Shown: positions 1-7,586 of the stretch, one piece after another | How positions within the stretch are numbered: the stretch's first letter is position 1 | Layout: every line of letters begins with the position of its first letter | NCBI GenBank assembly: GCA_963716925.1 | Contig: CAVQUX010000018.1 | Coordinates: 248,001 to 312,000 of the forward strand | DNA from: DAISKN01 sp963716925 | Lineage (GTDB): Bacteria; Acidobacteriota; Vicinamibacteria; Marinacidobacterales; SMYC01 | Length of the DNA: 64,000 nucleotides | Direction of reading: 5' to 3' | Translations under genes and position numbers: made by a program | Notes under the pieces: model-generated | Databases searched by the model: none | What the model was told of the DNA's origin: nothing | The model's input: only the letters and a program-made list of their open reading frames with translations

Positions 1-341
1 CGCCCTCCGCCGGGGAGTCGCCAATCTCGTCGCGAATGCGATCAAGCACGGAGGCGAGGACAACGCGGTGCAGGTCTCGGTCGAGGGGCTCCCCGGAGAG
101 GTTTCGATTTCGGTGTCGGATCGCGGCCCGGGGATTCCTTCCTCGGAGGTTCCGCATCTGTTCGAAGCGTTCTATCGAGGCCGCCGGGCGCGCGAGCGAC
201 AGGTTCGCGGAAGCGGGCTCGGATTGAGCCTGGTCCAGCAGATTGCCCGGGAGCACGGCGGAAGAGTGGAAGTGGACAGCCAGTCCGGGGGCGGGAAGCC
301 GGTTCTCGATCGTCCTCCCCATGGCGGGAGGCCTCGAGTGA
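1..341 (+). CDS. Sensor histidine kinase, C-terminal part (cut by window edge, frameshifted)
   Basis: Only the catalytic ATP-binding half is inside the window. Reading from base 2 shows the N box (NLVANAIKHGG), the G1 box (SDRGPGIP), an F-box (FEAFYRG) and the G2 box (GSGLGLSLVQQI). The last residues continue in another frame: after the G-run near 287-295 the familiar kinase ending GSRFSIVLPMAGG appears one base on and stops at 339-341. One extra base therefore splits the gene. Its stop overlaps the GTG start of the regulator that follows (GTGA), so the two form a two-component pair. The sensory half lies outside the window, so the stimulus is unknown. Confidence 0.85.
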
Positions 342-1034
342 AGGAGAAGAAGATCCTCCTCGTGGAGGACGAGCCCGGGCTCGTCCTCACCCTGACGGAT
401 CGGCTCGAGAGCGAAGGCTACGCCGTCGATTCCGCTCGGGAGGGCGGGGAGGCTCTGAACAAGGCCGCGGAGGGTGGTTACGATCTCGATCCTCCTCGAC
501 GTGATGCTTCCGGGAAAGAGCGGATTCGACGTCTGCCGCGAGCTCAGAAGCCGCGGCTCGTCGACGCCGGTCCTCTTTCTCACGGCTCGAGGGGAGATGG
601 CGGACAAGGTGGTGGGGCTCAAGCTCGGAGGCGACGACTACCTCACCAAGCCCTTCGACATGATGGAGCTGACGGCCCGGGTCGAAGCCCTGTTGAGGCG
701 CGCGGGCGGGAGCGCGCCGGAGGGGGCGGTGGGAGTCCGCTACGCGTTCGGCGACGTGGACGTCGACTTCCGCAAGGCGGAGGTCACGCGCGGCAAAATT
801 CCCGTCGAGCTCTCGGCGCTCGAGTTCAAGCTCCTCAAGTACTTCATCGAGAACCGCGGCGCGACCCTGAGCCGGGACGAGCTCCTGAGCCGCGTCTGGG
901 GTTATGATGCCGCGATCCACTCGCGCACCGTCGACGTTCACGTCTCGGGGCTTCGCCAGAAGATCGAGCCCAACCCGTCGCGGCCGCAGTACGTGGTGAC
1001 CGTTCACAAGCTCGGCTACCGATTTCTGGGCTGA
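338..1034 (+). CDS. OmpR/PhoB-type response regulator (one internal frameshift)
   Basis: Receiver domain followed by a winged-helix DNA-binding domain, about 230 aa when joined. The first part (KKILLVEDEPG, acidic pocket) is in the frame of the GTG at 338. From about 488 the frame moves by one base and continues with LLDVMLPGKSG (phospho-acceptor Asp), the FLTARGE segment, DDYLTKPF (conserved Lys) and a typical OmpR C-terminus (LLSRVWGY, HVSGLRQKIE, GYRFLG). An extra G at 488 restores a single frame. Partner of the histidine kinase directly upstream. This is the second frameshift within 200 bases, so it is a sequence error or a decaying two-component system. Confidence 0.85.
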
Positions 1035-1050
1035 GTTTCCGGAGGAGATC

Positions 1051-1458
1051 ATGAACCTGTACGTCGGCTTCGTATCGCTCTCGCTGTTCGCAGTCCCCGC
1101 TGCGGCCCAATCGCCGGAGGATCTCGCCGAGAAGAGCGCTCTCGCGTGGCTCGCCCTGGTGGATTCCGGCAAATACGAAGAGAGCTGGAAGGAGGCCGCG
1201 TCGCTCTTTCGCGGGGCGGTGAGCCAGGAAGACTGGAAGAAAATGATGGTGGGCACCCGGCAGCCCGTGGGGAAGACCCTCTCGAGGGAAGTGAAATCGC
1301 GCACCTACAAGGAGAACCTCCCCGGGGCACCGGACGGGAAGTACGTCATCCTCGAGTTCGATACGTCGTTCGGGAACAAGAAGACCGCGGTCGAGACCGT
1401 GACCCCGATGCAGGAGCCCGACGGCACCTTTCGGGTTTCCGGCTACTTCATCCGGTAG
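1051..1458 (+). CDS. Secreted DUF4019 protein
   Basis: A 135-aa protein with an N-terminal signal peptide (hydrophobic residues 4-19, cleavage after AAA) and a body matching the DUF4019 pattern: AWLALVDSGKYEESW near the start, a central LSREVKSRTY segment, and the ending FRVSGYFIR that I associate with this family. The family has no assigned function; periplasmic location is inferred from the signal. GGAGGAG lies just before the ATG. It follows the response regulator closely in the same direction and may be its target or operon partner. Confidence 0.75.
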   Translation: MNLYVGFVSLSLFAVPAAAQSPEDLAEKSALAWLALVDSGKYEESWKEAASLFRGAVSQEDWKKMMVGTRQPVGKTLSREVKSRTYKENLPGAPDGKYVILEFDTSFGNKKTAVETVTPMQEPDGTFRVSGYFIR

Positions 1459-1888
1459 CGCGTTTTCGTCGGCGGAGCCAGGAGTCGACCGACAGGCGAT
1501 CTTCCTCCGCGGGAAGGGAGAGAGCCGCCAGCAGAAACAGGCCCCGGGGAAAGATGTGGCCCTGGGTGCTGAAGAGCGGCTCGACGAGAGTGTGGCCGTA
1601 GGTCACGACGAGCAGGATGAATCCGAGAGCGATCAGGGCTTCCCGCGTGCGGAAGCCGACGACGACGAGCCCCCCGGCGATGAGCTCCACGACCGGGATC
1701 GAAAGCCCGATGGCCCAGAGCAGGAACACCGGGATCCAGGTGTCGGCGTAGGCCTCGAGGAAAAACCGCCGCGTGTGGCCGATGGGCGTGAGCTCGAAGC
1801 ATTTCCACCATCCCGCCATGAAGAAGAGAATCCCGACGATTCCCCGGGCGAAGAAGCGCGCCCATCCTCGATCGGTCACGCGGCGCAT
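1448..1888 (-). CDS. DoxX-family integral membrane protein
   Basis: A 146-aa protein with four predicted membrane segments (VGILFFMAGWWKCFEL, FLLWAIGLSIPVVELIAGGLVV, ALIALGFILLVVTYGH, FLLAALSL). Glycine-rich first and second helices are typical of DoxX/DoxD-like proteins, which often act with oxidoreductases but mostly lack a defined role. I chose the ATG at 1888 because similarity to the family starts there; the open frame extends further upstream without resembling anything. Its 3' end overlaps the convergent DUF4019 gene by about 11 bases. Confidence 0.7.
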   Translation of the reverse strand: MRRVTDRGWARFFARGIVGILFFMAGWWKCFELTPIGHTRRFFLEAYADTWIPVFLLWAIGLSIPVVELIAGGLVVVGFRTREALIALGFILLVVTYGHTLVEPLFSTQGHIFPRGLFLLAALSLPAEEDRLSVDSWLRRRKRATG

Positions 1889-2006
1889 TATCGAGCATCC
1901 GCGGGCGGCGGTCCAGTTGTCCCCGCCGTGCCCGCGGCCGTAAGATGCTCCGCGGCACTCCCGCCGGCTGGGTGGGTGCGCGTCTGTTCCTTCTGGGAGG
2001 TTGCCC

Positions 2007-3077
2007 GTGGCAGTCGAACGACGTGAGTTCCTGAAAGCAATGGCGGCGGGAGCTCTGTTCCCCCGGGGAGTGCTCGGACAGGGCTCGGGGGTCGACCGGC
2101 TGTTCAGAGAAGCCATCGTCATCGACTCCCTTGCCGTGGGGCACGAATGGGACCCGATCGAGTACGAGGCGGTGAAGCGGTCCGGCTACACCGGCATCCA
2201 GACGACGCTCTCGAGCGGGAGTCTCGATGTCGCCATCCGGGAGCTCGCCGAATGGAACCGCAGGATTCGCGAGAACGCGGACCGGCTCGTCCACGCGACG
2301 AAAGCGGCTCACGTCGAGCGCGCGAAATCCGAAGGGAAGATGGCGGTCGTCTTCGGATTCCAGAACGCGACGATGCTCGAGGGGAAGGTCGAGAACCTCG
2401 ACGCGCTCTTCGAGCTCGGAACGCGCTGCATCCAGCTCACCTACAACTCGAGAAACCTCCTGGGGGACGGCTGCACGGAGAGGACCAACGCCGGCCTTTC
2501 GGACTTCGGAGTGGGCGTCGTCGAGCGCATGAACGAGCTCGGCATCATCGTGGACCTCTCGCACTGCGGTCAAAGGACTTCCTCGGACGGGATCGAGGTC
2601 TCGCGCAAGCCACCCGCGTTCACCCACACGTTCTGCGAAGCTCTGTATCGAGGCCATCCGCGGGCCAAGACCGACGAGCTCCTCAAGGCGATGTCGGATT
2701 GGGGCGGCGTCAGCGGCATCGCCGCCCTCGGGTACTTCATCGGGCCGAGCCCCGATACCAGCATCGAGGACTACCTGAACCACGTGGACCACGCGGTGAA
2801 GGTCGCCGGGATCGACCACGTCGGTCTGGCGACGGATTTCGAGATCCGCGGAATCAAGGCCTGGGCCACGCGGGAGACCTGGTACGAGCCGCGCCTCAGG
2901 AGCTTCAAGCCCACCTACAACGTCCGCTGGCCCCCCTGGATCGAGGGCCTGGATGAGCCGGAGCGGTTCCTCAACGTCGCCCGCGGGCTCGAGCGCCGCC
3001 GCTACTCCGAGGAGAACATCCGGAAGCTCCTGGGCGGGAACTGGCTCAGGTACTTCCGGGAGATCTTCAACGGGTAG
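2007..3077 (+). CDS. Tat-exported peptidase M19 (membrane dipeptidase)-like protein
   Basis: About 356 aa. Start GTG at 2007, placed six bases after GGGAGG (1995-2000). The N-terminus has a twin-arginine motif (RREFLK) and an alanine-rich h-region. The body matches the renal dipeptidase family: LTYNSRNLLGDG, then VDLSHCG and FTHT carrying the two C-terminal metal histidines. The HxD pair and the EGG-type glutamate that hold the other zinc in classical members are not seen; the equivalent places read IDSLAVG and VFGFQN. I recall an M19 subgroup with a GFQN signature, so this is probably a family trait. Actual dipeptidase activity is uncertain. Confidence 0.8.
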   Translation: MAVERREFLKAMAAGALFPRGVLGQGSGVDRLFREAIVIDSLAVGHEWDPIEYEAVKRSGYTGIQTTLSSGSLDVAIRELAEWNRRIRENADRLVHATKAAHVERAKSEGKMAVVFGFQNATMLEGKVENLDALFELGTRCIQLTYNSRNLLGDGCTERTNAGLSDFGVGVVERMNELGIIVDLSHCGQRTSSDGIEVSRKPPAFTHTFCEALYRGHPRAKTDELLKAMSDWGGVSGIAALGYFIGPSPDTSIEDYLNHVDHAVKVAGIDHVGLATDFEIRGIKAWATRETWYEPRLRSFKPTYNVRWPPWIEGLDEPERFLNVARGLERRRYSEENIRKLLGGNWLRYFREIFNG

Positions 3078-3140
3078 GCGGTCCCTCAGCCGTCAGCGAT
3101 CCGCCGGAACCTCCCCCGGCCGTATTCCGTAAACGATCAT

Positions 3141-5549
3141 ATGCATGATTTCCTGCTCGACGTGCGCTACGGCGTCCGGATGCTGGCCAAGACCCCGGTG
3201 GTCGCCGCGGTGGCGGCCGTATCGCTGGCGATGGGAATCGCAGCGAACACGACGACTTTCGCCGTGGCGAACGGCTTCCTCTTCGCGCCTTTCCCGTACC
3301 CCGACCAGGACGAGCTCGTCCTGATCTCGGAGGTCCATTCGAAGAGCACGGACGACGAGTGGGTCTCGCCCGGGAACTTCCTGGATTACCGGACGCGCGC
3401 GACGGTCTTCGAGCGCATGGTCGCCTATGACGTCGTGAACGCGAACCTGACGGGCGGCGATCAGCCGGAGCGCGTGCGCCTGGTGAAGATGAGCCCCGAG
3501 ACCTTCGCCGTTCTGGGGAGGAGTCCGGTTCTCGGCCGTGACTTCGAGGCGAAGGAGGGGGTCGAGGGGGCCGGAAGCGTCGCCGTGCTGTCCCATCCTT
3601 TCTGGCAGCGCTACTTCGCCGCCGATCGCTCGGTCCTCGGGAGGAACGTCACCATTGACGGCAAGAAATTCGACGTCATCGGCGTCATGCCCGAGGATTT
3701 CGATTTCCTGCCGGCAGACGTGGACCTCTTCGTTCCCGCGGACTGGGAGGACCGCAGCACCGACCGCGAGCGCGGCCTTCTGGTCCTGACCCGCCTGAAG
3801 GATGGACGAACCCCGGAAGAAGCGGAAGCGGAGATCACCGCGATCTCGAGCCAACTGGCGAAGGAGTATCCCGCGGCCAACGAGGGCTACCGCTCCGTCA
3901 CCATGCCTCTGCGCGACTACTTCCCCGGCCGCACGGACACGCTCCTGATGTACATCCTGCTCACGGTCTCGGGGTTCGTCCTGCTCATCGCCTGTGCGAA
4001 CATCGCGAACCTCCTGCTCGCGCGGGCTGAAGTCCGGCAGAGGGAAGTCGCGGTACGCACCGCGCTCGGCGCCGGACGCACGCGCATTCTGCGGCAGCTT
4101 CTGACGGAAAGCGTGCTCCTGGCCCTCATGGGCGGAGCCCTGGGCACGCTCTTGTCCGTCTACAGCGTCCGCTGGGTGAGGCAGTCCATGCCCGCTCAGC
4201 TCCCGTTGTCGTTCCTGCCCGAGATGGATCGAACGGTGCTCCTCTACACGCTCGCGACCTCGATGCTCGCGGGAATGATTTTCGGCATCATGCCCGCCCT
4301 CCATACTTTCAGCGACGATCTGCGCGAGGCCCTGGGCGACAGCACGCGCGGCGGAACCGCCACGCGGAAACGAAACCGCCTTCGAAACGCGTTCGTCGTC
4401 GCCGAGATCGGTGCCGCGCTCGCGCTCCTCATCGGCTCGGGCGCCCTCATGAACATCTTCCGGGAGTTCATCATGCCCGACCCCGGCTTCGAGGTGGAGG
4501 GCATCCTGACCGCGCAGCTCACCGTCTCCGAGGACCGACACCCGACGGATGCCGACGTCCAGCGCTTCCACCGGGAGGTGGTCCGAAGGCTTTCGGAGAT
4601 CCCCGGCGTGACGGGCGTCGCGGCGATGAACGAGCTTCCTCGCAGCCGCGGCTCGTCCACGACGGAGTTCACGATCGAAGGCCGCGCGACTCCGCGGAAC
4701 AACGAAGAGCCGGTCACCGGCTGGCAGGCGGTGAACGGCGCTTACTTCACGACGCTCGGAGTGCCGATGCGGGAAGGGCGCGGGGTTACGGAGGAGGATC
4801 GCGAGGATACCGAGGCGGTCGCGGTCGTCAACCAGAGCTTCGTCGAGACGTTCTTCCCCGACGAGGACCCTCTGGGAAAGCGCGTGGTGATGATGGGAAA
4901 ACCGCGCCGCGTCGTCGGAGTCTCGAAGAACATCTACCAGTCGCGGATGCCCGATGACGGCGGAAAGCTCGGGCCGGTGGTCTACCTGCCCATGGAACAG
5001 CAGGCGGCGCGGAGCAAGAGCTTCGCTCTCCGGGTGGAAGGCGAGCCCTCCACGTACGCGGACGCCTTGCGCGCCGCCATCTGGGCGGTCGATCCAGAGC
5101 AGCCGGTCAGCAACGTCCAGACTCTCACCCAGCACATCGATACCGAGCTCGCCGGGCCGAACATCATCTTCGTCGTCCTCTCCATCTTCGGAGTGACCGC
5201 GATCCTGCTCTCGGCCATGGGCATCTACGGGGTCATGGCCCACGGAGTGGCGCAGAAGACGCGGGAGATCGGAATCCGCATGGCGCTCGGCGCCGCGGGA
5301 AGGGACGTCGTGGGCCTCGTGACCCGCCAGGGAATGCGGCTGGCCCTCTTCGGCCTTCTCCTGGGAGCGCCCTTCGCCTTCGCCCTCACCCGGCTCGTCG
5401 GCTCCACGTTCGTGACCACCAGCGGCGTTTCACCTCAATTGGTGCTGTTGGTCGTCGGGATGCTCACGGCGGTGGCGTTCGTCGCCACCTATCTTCCCGC
5501 CCGGCGGGCGTCGAGGATCCAGCCGGTGCGGGCGCTCTCGACCGAGTAG
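3141..5549 (+). CDS. ADOP-type ABC transporter permease (MacB/FtsX-like)
   Basis: An 802-aa orphan permease. Order: a first membrane helix (about residues 20-45), a periplasmic MacB-like core domain (50-250), three helices around 270-390 separated by a cytoplasmic coupling segment (REVAVRTALGAGR), then a second half with another helix, another periplasmic domain and a final FtsX block with the sequence REIGIRMALGA near residue 710. This duplicated layout is the hallmark of the acidobacterial duplicated orphan permeases. No ATPase gene is adjacent, as is usual for this group. Substrate unknown; MacB relatives couple ATP use to export of peptides, lipoproteins or toxins. Confidence 0.9.
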   Translation: MHDFLLDVRYGVRMLAKTPVVAAVAAVSLAMGIAANTTTFAVANGFLFAPFPYPDQDELVLISEVHSKSTDDEWVSPGNFLDYRTRATVFERMVAYDVVNANLTGGDQPERVRLVKMSPETFAVLGRSPVLGRDFEAKEGVEGAGSVAVLSHPFWQRYFAADRSVLGRNVTIDGKKFDVIGVMPEDFDFLPADVDLFVPADWEDRSTDRERGLLVLTRLKDGRTPEEAEAEITAISSQLAKEYPAANEGYRSVTMPLRDYFPGRTDTLLMYILLTVSGFVLLIACANIANLLLARAEVRQREVAVRTALGAGRTRILRQLLTESVLLALMGGALGTLLSVYSVRWVRQSMPAQLPLSFLPEMDRTVLLYTLATSMLAGMIFGIMPALHTFSDDLREALGDSTRGGTATRKRNRLRNAFVVAEIGAALALLIGSGALMNIFREFIMPDPGFEVEGILTAQLTVSEDRHPTDADVQRFHREVVRRLSEIPGVTGVAAMNELPRSRGSSTTEFTIEGRATPRNNEEPVTGWQAVNGAYFTTLGVPMREGRGVTEEDREDTEAVAVVNQSFVETFFPDEDPLGKRVVMMGKPRRVVGVSKNIYQSRMPDDGGKLGPVVYLPMEQQAARSKSFALRVEGEPSTYADALRAAIWAVDPEQPVSNVQTLTQHIDTELAGPNIIFVVLSIFGVTAILLSAMGIYGVMAHGVAQKTREIGIRMALGAAGRDVVGLVTRQGMRLALFGLLLGAPFAFALTRLVGSTFVTTSGVSPQLVLLVVGMLTAVAFVATYLPARRASRIQPVRALSTE

Positions 5550-5567
5550 TCTTCGGCGGCCGGCCCC

Positions 5568-5882
5568 TCAATCGAAGGCGAGGGCGTGAAGGAGGGCCCT
5601 CTGCACCGCGCGCATCGTCTGCTCCGAGACCGACCCCACGAACCGATGGATGCCTGATTGAGGAATCGTGAAGAGGTGATGCAGGTTGATCGCGGAACGC
5701 TCCCTCAGTCCGCATTCCTCACCGACGACCACTTCGCTCGCGACTCCTCGAATGGTCCGTGTGAGAGCGGCGACGGTAACGGTGTTCAGAACGCCGATCA
5801 TCTCCGGACGCGTGAGGATCAGGACGGGCCGCTGCTTGTCCGGGGCCTTGAAGCGGTAGGTCCAGATCTCTCCCCGCGTCAC
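5568..5882 (-). CDS. MazF/PemK-type toxin (endoribonuclease)
   Basis: A 104-aa protein with the MazF signature: N-terminal MTRGEIWTYRF, then RPVLILTRPEMIG, and a C-terminal region with GSVSEQTM. MazF-family toxins cut single-stranded RNA at short motifs and arrest growth when not bound by their antitoxin. The GTG start at 5882 lies directly after the stop of the upstream ribbon-helix-helix gene, the normal antitoxin-toxin order. Length and motif spacing look intact. Confidence 0.88.
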   Translation of the reverse strand: MTRGEIWTYRFKAPDKQRPVLILTRPEMIGVLNTVTVAALTRTIRGVASEVVVGEECGLRERSAINLHHLFTIPQSGIHRFVGSVSEQTMRAVQRALLHALAFD

Positions 5883-5883
5883 G

Positions 5884-6135
5884 TCAATTCTCCTCGCGTT
5901 CGTCTGGATCGTGGATCGTCTGGACCCCCATCAGATCGTCGAATTCGTCCGCTGTCACCGGCTGAGCGCGGTACGCCTCCTGTTCTTCTCGAACCAGGAG
6001 GGCTTCGCGCTCCGACTGAAGCCACTTCCGCAGGGCGAGCCGACAAATGTCCGAACGCGTTCGCTTGGAGTCTCTCGCGACCCGATCGACAGCTTTCAAC
6101 AAAGACGGATCGACGGTAATCGATATTGTAATCAC
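5884..6135 (-). CDS. Ribbon-helix-helix antitoxin partner of MazF-type toxin
   Basis: An 83-aa protein. The N-terminus (ITISITVDPSLLKAVDRVA) is a beta strand plus helix typical of the CopG/MetJ ribbon-helix-helix fold, and the acidic C-terminus (DEFDDLMG, HDPDEREEN) is suited to neutralise a toxin. It starts with GTG at 6135 and ends one base before the toxin start. Such antitoxins usually repress their own operon; a perfect 10-base palindrome lies immediately upstream. Confidence 0.85.
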   Translation of the reverse strand: MITISITVDPSLLKAVDRVARDSKRTRSDICRLALRKWLQSEREALLVREEQEAYRAQPVTADEFDDLMGVQTIHDPDEREEN

Positions 6136-6137
6136 AA

Positions 6138-6147
6138 TAGAATTCTA
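6138..6147. promoter_or_regulatory. Palindromic operator candidate of the MazEF-type operon
   Basis: The perfect palindrome TAGAATTCTA sits two bases upstream of the antitoxin start, within a stretch (about 6113-6165) much richer in A/T than the surroundings. Autoregulation of such operons by the ribbon-helix-helix antitoxin is well established; assigning this palindrome as the site is my inference. Confidence 0.4.
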
Positions 6148-6311
6148 ACATTCTTGTAGTGTGAGATCGAGGCCGTAGTCTCGAGGCGTCCAATCGAGAT
6201 CCGCCCTCACACCTATCCAAACTGCGATCGTGGTGTTAGCCTTCCCGCGATCCTGTCCGTCGTTCTCGAGTGGGCCGAAGAGTTGAAAGAATTGGTACAG
6301 TCGGTGCGGTG

Positions 6312-7586
6312 ATGGAACGGACCCGGCGCGCTTTTCTCGCTGCAGCGGGAGGGGGGCTTACGGCGCTCTCCGGGGAAGCCTTCGCCCGGCTGCGAGCGCT
6401 TCCCTCCAAAAGCCCCGAGGCCGCCGCGCAGGACGAGGACTTCTGGTTCCGCGTCCGCGAGTCCTTCACCGTCGATCGGAACTCGGTGAACCTCAACAGC
6501 GGAAGCGTGAGCCCCGCTCCCCGCTCGGTGCAGACGGTGATGCACCAGTACTGGGACATCACCAACATGAGCCCGTCCTACTACGTCGACGAGATGCTCG
6601 GCCCGAGGGTCGAGGTCGTGAGAAGACGGCTCGCGGATGCCTTCGGCTGCGAGCTCGAGGAGATGGCCATCACCCGGAACACCTCCGAGTCGATGCAGAT
6701 CGTCCAGATGGGGCTCGATTTGAAGCCCGGCGACGAAGTCCTCACCACCACGCAGGACTACCCGCGCATGCTCACCGCCTGGCGCCAGCGGGAGGCGCGC
6801 GACGGGATCGTTCTCAGGACCGTCCCGTTTCCGACGCCGCCGCGGGATCCGGAGGACCTGGTGAGGAGGATCGAGGAGGCGATCACCCCGAGAACCCGAG
6901 TCCTCCTGATTTGCCACGTGACCTATACCACCGGGCAGATCTTTCCGGTGAGGGCCCTCTCTCTCCTCGCCCGCGAGCGCGGCATCGAGACCCTCGTCGA
7001 CGGCGCCCACGGATTCGCGCACTTCCCTTTCACTCGCGACGATCTGGGCTGCGACTACTACGCGACCAGCCTCCACAAATGGCTCTACGCGCCCGTGGGA
7101 ACGGGCTTCCTCTACGTGCGGCGGGAGAAAGTCCGCGATCTCTGGCCCCTCATGGCGGCACCGCTCTCGATGCGCGAGGACATCCGCAAGTTCGAGGAGA
7201 TCGGAACCCATCCGATCGCGATCCGGGGTGCCATCACCGAGGCCCTCACGTTTCATGACGGAATCGGCGCCGGGAGAAAGGCGGAGCGGCTGAGATTCCT
7301 GCGGAGGCGATGGTCCGACCGGCTGCGCGAGCTTCCCGGCGTCCGGGTGCTCAACTCCGACGACCCGCGGCAAAGCTGCGGCATCGGCGCGCTGAGCGTC
7401 GAGGGCGTCGACGCGAACGCTCTCACGGATCACCTGGAGCGGAAGTACCGCATTCACGTCCGGCCGCGAATCGTCGAGGGCGAGCTCGATTGCATCCGGG
7501 TCACGCCGAACGTCTTCACCACCCTCGAGGAAGTGGACCTCTTCGCGGAGGCGATCGAGACGATCTCGAGAAAGGGACTGGGATGA
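6312..7586 (+). CDS. Tat-exported class V aminotransferase-like PLP enzyme
   Basis: About 424 aa from the ATG at 6312, chosen because it begins the twin-arginine signal (RTRRAFLAAAGGG). The mature part has the class V aminotransferase/isopenicillin N epimerase-like fold: VNLNSGSVSPAP near the N-terminus, ITRNTSESM, the cofactor aspartate in LVDGAHGFAHF, and the Schiff-base lysine in TSLHKWLYAP. The protein would be exported folded with its cofactor. Its stop overlaps the start of gamma-glutamyltransferase (ATGA), so both are translated together and may act on exported amino-acid or glutathione derivatives. Substrate not predictable. Confidence 0.85.
   Translation: MERTRRAFLAAAGGGLTALSGEAFARLRALPSKSPEAAAQDEDFWFRVRESFTVDRNSVNLNSGSVSPAPRSVQTVMHQYWDITNMSPSYYVDEMLGPRVEVVRRRLADAFGCELEEMAITRNTSESMQIVQMGLDLKPGDEVLTTTQDYPRMLTAWRQREARDGIVLRTVPFPTPPRDPEDLVRRIEEAITPRTRVLLICHVTYTTGQIFPVRALSLLARERGIETLVDGAHGFAHFPFTRDDLGCDYYATSLHKWLYAPVGTGFLYVRREKVRDLWPLMAAPLSMREDIRKFEEIGTHPIAIRGAITEALTFHDGIGAGRKAERLRFLRRRWSDRLRELPGVRVLNSDDPRQSCGIGALSVEGVDANALTDHLERKYRIHVRPRIVEGELDCIRVTPNVFTTLEEVDLFAEAIETISRKGLG

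Noticed and set aside
3093..5243. Long minus-strand open frame across the first ADOP gene
   Set aside because: It is a shadow of the GC-rich ADOP gene; its sequence is rich in Arg, His and Asp and resembles no family, while the plus strand shows all ADOP motifs.
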